Notes under the pieces: generated by a model
Told to the model about the DNA's origin: nothing
Database searches by the model: none
What the model saw: the letters and a program-made list of their open reading frames with translations, nothing else
Translations under genes and position numbers: made by a program
Part shown: in pieces, positions 44,650 to 56,326 of the stretch
Layout of the letters: every line of letters begins with the position of its first letter
Position numbering within the stretch: position 1 is the first letter of the stretch
Assembly (NCBI GenBank): GCA_032622095.1
Contig: CP136063.1
Location: 74,505,980 to 74,569,979 of the forward strand
Reading direction: 5' to 3'
Length of the DNA: 64,000 nt
Source of the DNA: Siphonodentalium dalli
Taxonomy: Eukaryota > Mollusca > Scaphopoda > Gadilida > Siphonodentaliidae

Positions 44650-46370
44650 CTGCGTGTCATATGGAGGTGAACATGTATACCTGGAGTTATGTTATGGCCA
44701 TGCATGATGGGATTTGATATACAAGGAATCACTATACGTGTATAATCATGAGTGGGGTGTCCATTGTGGAGATGCATGTATATACCAGTAGTGGCTGTAT
44801 GGTGATATGTAATGTGAATATGTTTACAAGGAGTGACTGTATGAGTGTATGGTTATTTGTGGATGTACGTCTGTACTTAATGTGGCTATATGACAATAAT
44901 GTTGTGTATGGATATGACGATAGTAGCTACTTGGTCATCTCTGTTCTGTTATGTTTATGTATATATGGAGTGACTGTGTGCTCATGGGTGGGATGTACAC
45001 GTATATATGTGTTGTCTGTGTGATCATGAGTGGGGTATATGGATAAATAGGGAGTGGTTGAATGACTATGTGTAATATGTACATGGAATGACAGTACGGT
45101 CATGTATATGCCTGTCTGGGTGTAGCTGGGTGTTCGTTGGCGAGCGTGTGGGTACATAGGGTGGCATTGTGGTAATTGGTGGGATGTCTATTTATATATG
45201 TCGTGGATGTATATTGCCACTGGTGGATGTATATGTATACAGGGAGTAGCTGTATGGTCATGGATGACGTGCGACAATACAGCGAGCGGCTGAAATGGCA
45301 TGTGTGTGGTGTATATACAAGTCTGGAAGGTATGGTTGGCGGTATGTGCGAAGTATTGGTACATCTGGAAAGACTGTATGGTCATCGGTGATGTGTATAT
45401 GTACATCTGGAGTGAGCTATATGACCGTGGGTATGGCGAATAGTTATACAGGGAGTGACTGTGTGGCCAATGGTGAGATTAGTAGGTGTACAAGGAGTGA
45501 ATGTGATCATAAAGTAAATAGGTATATCTTGTGTGCATGTGTCATGTGTTAAATGCACAGGTATACACACGTGTGGCTGTATGGTCGTGGGCGAGGGTAT
45601 GTGTATAGCACGTGTGGCTATATGACCATTTGTGAGGTGCATTTGTATACATGGGGAGACTCTATGGTCATGTGTGGGTTGTATATGTTTATCTTGAGGG
45701 GCTATTTCGTAATGGGCTTGGCGAATAGATATACAGGGAGTGACCGTATGGCATATGGTAAGGTGAGTAGGTCTACCAGTGGTGACTGTATGATCATGAA
45801 TGTGGTGAATTGGTATAGAGAGTGACTATATGGTGGTCGTGGGTCAGGTGTAGGAGTTTAACTGGTGTAGCTGTATGTTGACGTATGACTGTGTGGGGTG
45901 TATGGATATACACAAGTGTGGTTGTATGGTCAAGGGTGAGGAGTATGTCTATAACGCGAGTGGTTATATGATAATTGGTGAGATGCATATGTATATCTGG
46001 AGTGACTATGGTATATGCATATCTTGAGTGGCTATTTGGTCATGATGTGGAAAATAGGTACACATGGAGTGAGGTCAATATGTATATAATTAATTACTGT
46101 ATGGTCATGGATGTGGTGAATATGTATACATATAGTGACGATGTGGTCATGGTTCGGGTGTAAGACGTAGAACTGGTGTGCCTGCTTTGTTACTGATATA
46201 GGTATGGTCATGTGTGGTGTGTATGGGTATAACACAAGTATGGCTGCGCGGTGATGGGTAAAGTGTATGTGAATAAAGCGAGCGACCATATTGCCATTAT
46301 GCGTGGTGTTTATTTGTGGGTGACTGTATGCTCCTGGTTGGCTGTACATGTGTGCCTTAGGTGGCATTCG
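44650..46370. repeat. 1.7-kb degenerate minisatellite, ~46-bp period
   Basis: Repeats of the type GGAGTGACTGTATGGTCATG followed by GGTGAGGTGTATATGTATAC fill this interval with many substitutions. The minus strand translates into periodic stretches of the form HIHPTHDHTVTPY, so the many 60-110 codon frames on both strands are by-products of the repeat and not genes. Confidence 0.75.
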
Positions 46371-46620
46371 CGCTCCACACTAACTCAATGTTATGCTAAT
46401 CGACAGAGAGGTCACATCAGAGAGTCCCACTTCTCGGTGGCGCGTATACACGGTAGAGGACATGCTATACGATCTTCATGGCACCAGTTGATCAATGCTT
46501 ATGCTAATGGGCTAGAGCAGCCACATAGTATTGTCGCGTTTCAAAGTTCTACCCATTTCTTTTCAAAAACATGGCCAGAATCCCAAAAGACCTTTCCGGC
46601 AAAATTCCACACTGCATACT

Positions 46621-47122
46621 TTAAAGGTACGGTTGGCCTTGGCGGTGGGTATCCTGTGAAAATATTTCCACCCGTCAAAAAACGCCACAAACAGAAAGAA
46701 CATCAAAATGTAGACAGACTTTGTCCGTATACAAATAAGAAATATCGCATAAACAGTATGTTATTGTCAAATGTTTGACCATTGTTATGTAAACAAAGGC
46801 ATAAAAAGTTACTTTTCTGGTGTTTGTTTATATTATGATGGTAAACATAAAGAGCGTTCTTTGTTGGTGAATTCCTGATATGGAACTAATAAAGAGCGTT
46901 TATGCCATTTGTGTGTGATTAGCCAGTAGCATTGTGCTGTCTTCTGTAACACAATCAGACTCTTGCTTATGTAAAATATAGTAGGTATTTATGATAACAT
47001 GCTGTTTACGTGATGGTCATGGTATATATGAACGAAGCTGTATGCGTTTTAATGTTTTTCTGTTTACGGTGATTAGAACAAATATGAATATTTTCGACAA
47101 CTAAGGCCACACGTGCCTTTAA
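46621..47122 (-). mobile_element. TTAA MITE family, copy C
   Basis: Inverted relative to copies A and B. TTAA-AGGTACGGTTGGCC at the left (46621) and GGCC.ACACGTGCCT-TTAA at the right (47119-47122). The insertion abuts the inner edge of the right 1-kb inverted repeat arm. Confidence 0.85.
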
Positions 47123-48172
47123 AATTAAATGCGCATACCTCACAATGTACCGTGACGGCCAGAATATAATATTTAGTTGTCAGTCGAATAACTAGCATAT
47201 CTAATAACCAAGTGAGTAACACTTTGCTACCTTTTCGGAATAGCATAACATTTTGTTCCGGATATATGTGAAAATCAACGATTTACCACATTTAGTTGTC
47301 ATTTTTGAAGCCATCTTGAGTAATTTGGTCATTGAACACCTTGGTGTGACACATTTAAGATAGATCAAAACCTTAAACACATTCATACCAGATAGTTAAA
47401 TTTTATTTACTTGAAAAAATGGTTCAAACCTCAGAAGAGATTTTTGCTGATATTTATGCCAAGTTTGTGAGAAAAAAATCCAATATTTCTGGTAATTGTC
47501 TGTGTTATAATAGTAACAATTAACCAAAGTGCATCATACATGGTAGTATTCAATGCATAGAAGGCAGAATAGCCAATTTTATTCATCAAACACAACTTGC
47601 AGGGCACACTGGGGCAATATCTACCATTTTCCATATGTTTGCGGCCATTTTGGTGTCCATTTTGAGTAAAAGTAAACAATCTTGTTACTATGAGTTGGAA
47701 TATCCATGGGTAATGGTATGCCTCAATTACAATCCACAGTTCTTCTCATTCATTGTTGAAATATGACTACAAACCTAACTGATTTTTTGGTGAAATTTTA
47801 TACCGCGACCTGTAAAATCAACATTTGAGGGATCAGATGGGACTAGGACCCCAATATTTGCTTTTACCATTACCCAAATAATCAGTTAATATATAAAAAT
47901 AAAAATAATCTCACAATCCTCAACCAGTTTCAAACAGCATAAGCTGATATAGAACATATCAGTGAAACTACTTCTGGTGGCCATTTTGGCGGCCATTTGA
48001 AATATATGACATTTAATACTACCTATAAATAAGGAGCACTCAATTATCAATATAATGTCATATCGCACGGCTTAATACCTCATAAAGTCCCTGCGTGATT
48101 GCAAATTAAAATTTACCAGGTCAGATATTCAATTTTAGCGGCCATCTGATTCAATGACTACCTATATGCATC
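47123..48172 (-). repeat. right arm of ~1-kb inverted repeat
   Basis: Partner of 43422-44470. The outer boundary is at GATTCAATGACTA (48155-48172). Beyond this the flanks no longer match the left side, so the boundaries are sharp on the outside. Confidence 0.75.
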
Positions 48173-48459
48173 CATGTGCTCATGGAATATTACAGGAAAC
48201 TGCCCTGGCCTATGTTCTCATGGACAATCATGGAAACATCGGTATTGTTCATAGTTTAATTACGTTATGCACGCGTAAGTTTGCACACTGTACTTTTTCA
48301 GATATATCTTCAAAATAAATACAAAAATTAAGAAAAATATCGAGTCTGGTGCCCATGTAACACTATCGACGCAGACACTTGTTATATACAGTTCGAATTA
48401 AACTGTGAAAATATAGTTTTAGTATAAATTTTGAGAGAAATGTCCCCCTACCCCACAAT

Positions 48460-49145
48460 ACGGATTTTATCGCAAAACATCACAGTGGTTTGTTGAAAAT
48501 CGCTACAAAATTAAAAAGACCCCACACCCGAGTGGCAAACAAGCAGAAACATGTGTAAAATACATCCGTCTATCGGAAAAATATAGTCGGCCAAAATCCG
48601 CACAAGGGGAGGGTGGCCATATGGTAGCTCACGGTCTACTGGAAGCGGAGCTGTAGGTCTGTCCAATTCGGGCCCACGCGGGGGAACATTTGTATCTTCT
48701 CAACGGCCATATTCCTATGGCGACGGTATTCATAGTGAACTAGCAAAACTTAATATACAGCTCATTCATTCTTTATCTTTTTAGTTGAGTTATTTATATC
48801 GTCAATGAAACCGATGAATACGTACTTTGATGCGAGACATCTCGCCGTAATTTTCGAGCGAATTATGATGTAGGTTTCCGGTCGGGTTTAGAAACAAAGC
48901 CAGATTTGGAGAATCCCATTTGAAACGAAATGTAGTTATATGTAATTATAATAGTTCAAGCTACTTGGCAGTTTGTGCTCCAAAATATCCATTATAATAT
49001 TCGCTTTTGAATTTTTCCCGGTATCGCAATAGGCCGATAAATACTTGAACTACCTCTATAAGAGCATTATTTGTCTCAGAAAGAAGCATTGAAGTAAAAA
49101 AACACAACTTTATCCCCCCCCCCCCAAAACAGCCATTTGCACGTA
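48460..49145 (+). repeat. interspersed repeat, copy 2
   Basis: Inverted partner of 24580-25200, and longer than the piece at 53143-53340. It ends near AAAACAGCCATTTGCACG, which the fragment at 53320 shares. Confidence 0.75.
48593..48784 (+). pseudogene. Gly/Ser-rich conserved frame, copy 2
   Basis: The frame reads KIRTRGGWPYGSSRSTGSG, then LSNSGPRGGTFVSSQRPYSY, then GIHSELAKLNIQL and a TAG at 48782-48784. A TAG lies immediately upstream (48584-48586), as in copy 1. Differences from 24898-25095 are mostly single residues in the middle and larger at both ends. Confidence 0.5.
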
Positions 49146-50087
49146 ATCAGACAGAAAAGGGCGTTCTATGATAGGCTAATATGGTAGAAACACAGAGCAT
49201 TTGTTTGCCTTTTGTGCGAAAAATTAAAAACAGCTGACCGCAGAAAGTATTTTGAGAGCACATGAAGCCGGTATATCAATATTTCGTGTATTTGTCAAAC
49301 TATCTTGTACCTCCTTTCAAATTACGTGGAGACAGTTTACAAGCAAGACTGAGCCATGTCCGTTAACATGCGGCTATTCCGAAACAATAAGATGTCAATA
49401 TGTATTGCAAGCAAGCATTACCGCGACTATTATGTGATATCAGTGTTATCGTGCTACACCATAACAAACGTGCTTATTTCCCATAGGATATATATCGTCA
49501 ATGATGCTGTAGCATATAATTGGTAAAGTAACACGTGTACGGTCGAGTTTGAACACATGTGTCGATACTGTACTTGATATATATAGTGTGGATAATCAAA
49601 ACGTATGCATAAGTTTCTGCTAACAAATATAAAAAAACAAAAAACAAAAAGCAAACAAACAAAAATTAATGCAAGTATGGATGTTAATTAAAATATTCAC
49701 AAAACCTCACTCTCATTATTCCTACTCGGTTTCACTGACACATGTATATTCATAGTATTCATTCATTATATCGACCAAGTACGCTTCGTACCATCGCCCT
49801 AACAAAGCCTATTAAAACCCAGTCTGCACACGATGAACGTAACCCAAAAAACAATCAAATTCATTCGGCCATCTACATCATTTAATCTGTCACGACATTC
49901 AGGGGTGACAGTCAGTCATGACTATATCACCCCTAACAATATACATGTATAGTCTATTAATATTATATTTATTTACAATTGTACTTTTCATGTGTGTATA
50001 TTGTAAATAAAATTATCCTTTCCTATCCTAAACGTCGTTCAAATTAAACATTCGCTCAAATGGATGTTCGGCACTCACGGAGGGTAT
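49146..50087. other. no gene recognised
   Basis: AT-rich sequence with an A-rich run at 49630-49665. A short dyad GGGGTGACAGTCAGTCATGACTATATCACCCC lies at 49901-49934. Confidence 0.3.
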
Positions 50088-50558
50088 ATATGTGACCCGC
50101 CATATCAAATTCAGTCGTAAGTCGGTTTTTTTTTACCCTGTGCATGCCAATGCATGCTCTTATATATGCGAGTCGACCATAGGTCGCCTCGCATATATAA
50201 GAGAATACATTGGCCTAATAATTTTTTATCATTATTTTTTAAATAAATGTTTCTTATAATTTTTAGGACATAAAATTAAAAAAACACCCATTACCCTGCA
50301 GGGAGCCCCACACATATATCGAAGCATATAGAAGAGTGTCGTCTGCTCATGTTTGTCTGGGGCTCTGTATGGGTGAAATTATATAATTGTTAAAGAATAC
50401 AAGAAAAAATTATTAAAATTGTAAAAAATTGTTAGGCCAATGCATTCTCTTATATATGCGAGGCGCCATATGGTCGACTCGCATATATAAGAGAATGCAT
50501 TGGCACAGGGTAAAATAATCCCGACTTACGACTGGATTTGATATGGCGGGTCACATAT
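50088..50558. mobile_element. palindromic foldback family, full-length copy
   Basis: Terminal inverted repeats start ATATGTGACCCGCCATATCAAA (50088) and end with the complement at 50558. They continue through CAGTCGTAAGTCGG, a T-rich tract and CCCTGTGC, and then the family palindrome (50150-50217 left, 50433-50503 right). The centre holds CATTACCCTGCAGGGAGCCCC and GAGCAGACGACACTC-like text. No transposase is encoded. Confidence 0.8.
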
Positions 50559-51218
50559 GTGAAACAACATAATTTTATATAAATCCGTAAGACAACCATC
50601 ATGAAAATAAACATGAAACCGACACAATTCAACTTCATTGTCTATGACCCTCCTAAAACAGGGCCCCATATACACACACCACTGCTTTGTAAACATTACT
50701 ATTACAATGTCATTACCCATCAAAGTCCAATAAGATCCAATTCCTAATCGTCACTTGATAGCAAACATTGAAAATGTGAAAATAATGGAAAATATTCAGA
50801 AAATCATATTTAACCCGTCACTGGAAGGTCACAGCAAAGTCTGTTCATGCTTTGTGGTGGCTTTCTTGCAGTCTTCTATTGTTTTCACCCACCTACCACG
50901 AGTGCCCTGTGTCACTTTAAGATAGGCGACAACATTCTGTAGATGCACGTTATAAGAGATCTAACTCTATCGGCTTGTCTGCATGATAATTTTGCTTGGC
51001 GATTATACATAAAGTTGTGGACGATAAAAATTTGGACAAAGTGAATGTAAATTCGTGTTGATTGAATAAGCATCAATCACAACACTGACACGTGTAGAGT
51101 CCAATGCTAAAATATATTGGTTGGATTGATAGACTGGAGGATATTTGGGTCTGGGATATTAATTGTATATAGTGACAGGGAACATATATAAATATCTAGG
51201 AATATGTAACTTTGTCAG
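50559..51218. other. no gene recognised
   Basis: Intergenic-looking sequence with no conserved frame or repeat partner found. Confidence 0.3.
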
Positions 51219-51448
51219 CTACATGTAGTGGCTGGGTATGTGGCATGAGTACGTCGATTCTATGCGTTTGTCCTTCATTTTGCGACAGCTTGTCGACCAT
51301 TTGTGAACGTTTGTTTTGGTATGTTCATTAATAAACACGTGTGTGTGTTTCCTAGATTCTTTGAGTTTTTTCCTAGAACGATACAATTGGTCTCTCTTTT
51401 TGTAGTGTTGAAATCGCAATAAGATGGACCTAGGACTACACGTGTCTG

Positions 51449-51583
51449 GATTTCCCGAGCGATGATTTCCCGAGCGATGATTTCCCGAGCGATGATTTCC
51501 CGAGCGATGATTTCCGGAGCGATGATTTCCCGAGCAATGATTTCCCGAGCGATGATTTCCCGAGCGATGATTTCCCGAGCGAT
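51449..51583. repeat. 15-bp minisatellite, 9 units
   Basis: Nine contiguous units of GATTTCCCGAGCGAT, with one CCGGAGC variant (unit 5) and one GAGCAAT variant (unit 6). The length is a multiple of three, so frames remain open through it on both strands. It lies within a 143-codon minus-strand frame (51219-51650) in which it encodes repeated SGNHR. Confidence 0.9.
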
Positions 51584-52007
51584 GATTTCGCTCGATGTCG
51601 AGCGGTTCGATCGGTACACCGATTTCAAATGTCCTGTACGAGCTGCTCAACAGTCTCCTCTGAGCGTTCTGATATCCCCGTCATTCCATATTGCTTAAGT
51701 CCATCGAGATCCGATTCCATTTGGTACATGACACCCTGCGTATACTAATTATCGGTTGGAGTCTCACAAGATGGGAAACTGTACTCTGCAATTTATCGCT
51801 CGTTTCAAGGCAGATACTTTTGATTATGCTCCTCGTTGAGTCCTGGAAATCTGGATCGTGGAGAGGCTTGTTTAAATTATCCCAATAACTCGGATCGATG
51901 ACTATGTTTTCATAGGTCGTGATTGATGTGGAGCGTCAGTGAAAGTACTGTTGTCGTAGGGATTTCCTATCCCAAACACGGAGGGGAACCCTGTATCACT
52001 GATTGGT

Positions 52008-52260
52008 CATAAAATCAAAAAACATCCATTACCCTGCAGGGAGCCCCACACATATATAGAAGCATATATAAGATTGTCGTCTGCTCATGTTTGGCTGGGG
52101 CTCTGTGTGGGTGAAATTATAAAATTGTTAAAGAATACAAGAAAAAAATAATAAAATTGTAAAAAAAATTGTTAGGCCAATGCATTCTCTTATATATGCG
52201 AGGCGACCTATGGTCGACTCGCATATGTAAGAGAATGCAATGGCACAGGGTAAAAAAATC
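52008..52260. mobile_element. palindromic foldback family, left-truncated copy
   Basis: It begins inside the centre (ATAAAATCAAAAAACATCCATTACC) and retains the right palindrome (52172-52250) and CACAGGGTAAAAAAAT. The outermost CCGACTTACGACTGG part is missing. Confidence 0.75.
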
Positions 52261-52641
52261 TAGTCTCAGGTAGGCTGTCGTCTGAGCCGATTGTCTTGAT
52301 TCAGTGAACAATACTATGGCGTAGTAAGTTATGGCTGGTGTTCAGGCGAATTTTGTTTGTGATTGGCAAGGCATCGATAGAGTGACCAAAGTTCAAAGGT
52401 CAAGTTTGAAAATTTAACAATGGATTTCACTTCATCTAACTCAAATTTCTCCAAAATATTTAACAAATATGGGTTACAAAATATCATAATTTAACCACAT
52501 GATGTACGTCCGGCCTTCTAAATGCAATGATAGTGTTCGATACGATATGTGCATGTATTTAATGTATTAGACTTACGCCATCGAAGGTTAATCCGTTGAA
52601 CGATTCCCGCAAATAACCAACATATAGCAGGACGACATCGC
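52261..52641. other. no gene recognised
   Basis: No frame or repeat partner seen. Confidence 0.3.
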
Positions 52642-53142
52642 TTAAAGGCACATGAGGCCTTAATTGTCGAAAATATTCATATTTGTTCCAAACACCGTAA
52701 ACAGAAAAACATTAAAACGCATACTGTTCCGTTCATATATACCATGACCATCGCGTAAACAGCATGTTATAATAAAGGCCTACTATATTTTACCCAAGCA
52801 AGAGCCTGATTGTGTTACAGAAGACAGCACGATGCTACCGGCCAATCACACACAAATGGCATAAACGCTCTTTATTAGTTCCATATCAGGTATTCACCCA
52901 CAAAGAATGCTCTTTATGTTTACCATCATAATATAAACAAACACCAGAAAAGTAACTTTTTATGCTTTTGTTTACATAACAATGGTCAAACATATGACCA
53001 TAACATACTGTTTATGCGATTTTACTTATTTGTATACGGACAAAGTCTATCTACATTTTGATGTTCTTTCTGTTTGTGGCGGTTTTTGACGGGTTGATAT
53101 ATTTTCACATATACCCACCGCCAAGGCCAACCGTGTCTTTAA
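52642..53142 (+). mobile_element. TTAA MITE family, copy D
   Basis: TTAA-AGGCACATGAGGCC at left, ...GGCCAACCGTGTCT-TTAA at right (53139-53142). Very close to copy A in sequence and length. Confidence 0.85.
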
Positions 53143-53340
53143 AGCCACATGTCGGTTTGCGCTCCAAAATACACATATTATTCGCTTTTGAATTTTTCTC
53201 AGTATCGAAATAGGTCGATACATATCTGAACTACCTTTCTACGAGCATTGTGTAACCCAAAAAGACGCATTGATGTAATGAAAAATACAACTATGAATAC
53301 GGTGTTTGGGTCCCAAACACAAAACAGCCATTTACGCGAC
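53143..53340 (+). repeat. fragment of the 48460-type interspersed repeat
   Basis: It matches 48965-49140 (TGCGCTCCAAAATA..., GAATTTTTCTCAGTATCG, AAAACAGCCATTTACGCG). It is wedged between a TTAA MITE and a foldback fragment. Confidence 0.65.
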
Positions 53341-53342
53341 AT

Positions 53343-53728
53343 GGCCATAGGTCGCCTCGCATATACAAGAGAATGCATTGGCCTAACAATTTTTTACAAT
53401 TTTAATAATTTGTTCTTGTATTCTTTAACAATTTTATAATTTCACCCATACAGAGCCCCAGACAAACATGAGCAGACGACACTCTTCTATGTGCTTCTAT
53501 ATATGTGTGGGGCTCCCTGCAGGGTAATGGATTTTTTATTTTATTTTATGTCCTAAAAATTGTAAGAAACATTTATTTAAAAAACATGATGAAAAATTGT
53601 TAAGCCAATGCATTCTCTTATATATGCGAGGCGACCTATGGTCGACTCGCATATATAAGAGAATGCATTGGCACAGGGTAAAAAAAATCCCGACTTCCGA
53701 CTGGATTTGATATGGCGGGTCACATATA
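53343..53728. mobile_element. palindromic foldback family, copy truncated at one end
   Basis: It starts in the middle of a palindrome (CCATAGGTCGCCTCGC). The centre is inverted relative to the 50088 copy. A complete right end follows: palindrome at 53605-53675, then CCGACTTCCGACTGGATTTGATATGGCGGGTCACATAT. Confidence 0.8.
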
Positions 53729-53738
53729 CACAATGTGT

Positions 53739-54301
53739 CTAGAACGCGAAAGGACTGGCTGATTGCGATTGGATCAGGGGATGAATGATCGATGTATTTG
53801 TGAATCTGGTGGGGGCTGTTACCACACATTTAATACTATACCGAGTATCTATAATGTCTTTCAATTTCGAGGAGCTATCAAAAAGATTATAATTAAAGTC
53901 ACCTGTAATTATAAGGTTTTCCGATATATCAATTGAGGTATCAAGGTACTCCCAATAATTTGGATCACAATGTTGTTCTGATCTACAAGTATATGACATT
54001 CCTAATAGAATATGAGTTTTCTTGGAGAATATATCAAACCATAGTATCGAGGAGTCACATTCTAAATCAAGCCTGCGTCTGTGAACAATATGACTTGCGA
54101 ATATCCCACCTCCTTTATTACGATCCTTACGGACAGGAGGGTAATAGGCTGGAATTGTTAATTTATCGGAGGAGAATGAGGGATCAAGGTTGGTATCAGT
54201 AAAACATAAGACATCATACTCGTTGGTGGTATCCACTATTTTTTCGAGTTCATTATTATACTTCAATGTGTTAACATTGAAGTATATTGTAATTCTTATT
54301 T
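53739..54301 (-). pseudogene. LINE endonuclease fragment
   Basis: The minus-strand frame opens with RITIYFNVNTLKYNN upstream of the first Met, then YDVLCFTDTNLD, NKGGGIFASHIVH, LLGMSYTCRS, the metal-binding box IITGDFNYNLFD and TAPTRFTNTS. This is the EEP endonuclease of a LINE different from the one at 1462-7495. The SDH block and everything downstream are missing, and the fragment abuts the foldback element at 53728. As in the larger LINE, Asp (TDT) stands at the usual Glu position. Confidence 0.7.
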
Positions 54302-55059
54302 TTATTTTTGTTTATTATTATTATTATAAAACACCTTTAATCTCAGAAACCGCCAGGTCGATTGATTTGATATTTCCTATTCATATACATCCACGAAAAG
54401 TTAGTTTTATGCACTTACCGCTATTTTTGTCCGACCTTGACATTGACCTTGACCGTCGCCAGTAATTTTGTTGCAAAAAATAATTCGTCCTAATTTGACC
54501 AAACTCACAGGGTGGTATCGCATAGCAAAGACGATTAAGATGCAATATAAACTATGTCAATCGGTCCAAAAATGGCGGAGTAATGGCGGTTTGATTATAG
54601 CCACATTTGAACTGTTATTGATCTTGGATCTCTTATGGGTCAAAAATTAATTTACCGATTAGAATGCTTTCTGGTACATATATAGCGTTCGCCCTTAGCT
54701 ATTAATCTGACTGGGTGTGAATTTCGTACGACCTTGACCTTTGCACTAACCTTTGTATTACTGTTGTGTACGTAACTTCTTCGGAACGGCTTGAGATATC
54801 GAGTTCGGACTTGCATTATTAGTTTCCTCTCATCATGTGCTACAAACACGCAAAGAAATGGTATGGATAGCACTTCCAGTTCGAAAGTTCGGTATTGGTA
54901 GAAAAATCGGTTAACGCTCTTTAAAAAACTTTTTTCTTCTGAATTTGACCATTTTCATAGGACGACATCGCTAGTCCGAACTGAAGACAACGCCGTAAAA
55001 ATTAGCGCAATCGACCAAAAAATGACGTCACAGCACCCGATTAAAATTTTAAAGAATAA
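54302..55059. other. no gene; decayed flank of the 175-bp array
   Basis: Phrases such as TCAATCGGTCCAAAAATGGCGGAGTAAT at about 54560 resemble the array units at 55060-56230, so older, decayed units probably extend to here. Confidence 0.4.
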
Positions 55060-56230
55060 AAATAAGCATTTTTACCGTTGTCCGCGCATCTCCTCCGAGA
55101 CGGATGGGGATAGAGAGTTCGGTTGAACACCAAAATGTCCAGACATGTGAGCGCTAGATAAATCCTGAAAATTTCCTCAATCGGACTGAAAATAGCGGAG
55201 TAATTGCCATTCAATTGCCGCTTGAAGATAAAAATATAAAAATAAGCATTTTTACCCTTGTCCGCGCATCTCCTCCGAGACGGATGGGGATAGAGAGTTC
55301 GGATGAACACCACAATGTCCAGAGATGTGAGCGCTAGATAAATCCTGAAAATTTCCTCAATCGGGCTGAAAATAGCGGAGTAATTGCCATTCAATTGCCG
55401 CTTAAACATACAAATAAGCATTTTTACCCTTGTCCGCGCATCTCCTCCAAGACGGATGGGGATAGAGAGTTCGAATGAACACCAAAATGTCCAGACATGT
55501 GAGCGCTAGATAAATCCTGAAAATTTCCCCAATCGGCTAGAAAATAGCAGAGTAATTAGCAGAGCAATTGCCGCTTGAACATACAAATATAAAAATAAGC
55601 ATTTTTACCCTTGTCCGCGCATCTCCTCCGAGACGGATGGGGATAGAGAGTTCGGATGAACGCCAAAATGTCCAGACATGTGAGCGCTAGATAAATCCTG
55701 AAAATTTCCTCAATCGTCCTGAAAATAGCGGAGTAATATGCAGAGCAATTGCCGCTTGAACATAAAAATAAGCATTTTTACCCTTGTCCGCGCATCTCCT
55801 CCGAGACGGATGGAGATAGAGAGTTCGGATGAACACTAAAATGTCCATATCTGTGAGCGCTAGATAAATCCTGAAAATTCTCTCAAACGGTCTGAAAATA
55901 GAGGAGTAATTGCCGCTTGAACATTAAAATGGGCATTTTTACCATTGTGCGCGCATCTCATCCGAGACGGATTGGAATAGAGAGTTCTGATGAATACCAA
56001 AATGTGCAGCTCTGTGGACGCTAGTACTGCCCTAAACTAGTGCAGCAATTGCCGCTTGAACATTAAAAATAGGCAATTTTAACATTGTGACCATATTTTC
56101 TCCGATAAGGATGGCGATAGAGAGTTTGAATCAGTACCAAAATGTGCATCTCGGTAAGCTCAAGAAATGCCGTGAAATGTTCTTCATTCTGCCGGAAAAT
56201 ACCGCAGGAATCTTCTGAACAATTCTTGAG
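55060..56230. repeat. ~155-185-bp tandem array, 7 units
   Basis: Units begin at GCATTTTTACCxTTGTCCGCGC near 55068, 55247, 55418, 55602, 55770, 55935 and (diverged) 56088. They contain GAGACGGATGGGGATAGAGAG, GTGAGCGCTAGATAAATCCTG and CGGAGTAATTGCC. A 126-codon minus-strand frame (55041-55421) is a product of the repeat. Confidence 0.85.
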
Positions 56231-56326
56231 ATGCGTGTATCTTTAGCATTAGATTGCGATAGCTCTTCCCCTTGGTAAACATTGAAGTATCGAAATTGCA
56301 GTGCAATTTCAATTTCATTCTAGTTA

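Noticed and set aside
44588-46370. Many 60-110 codon frames on both strands
   Set aside because: They follow the 46-bp minisatellite period and share no homology beyond it, so they are repeat by-products.
46251-46778. 175-codon plus-strand frame
   Set aside because: It runs from the minisatellite into a TTAA MITE, so it is a composite of repeats.
51449-51583. CRISPR-like direct repeats
   Set aside because: Units are contiguous with no unique spacers, and the genome is eukaryotic.
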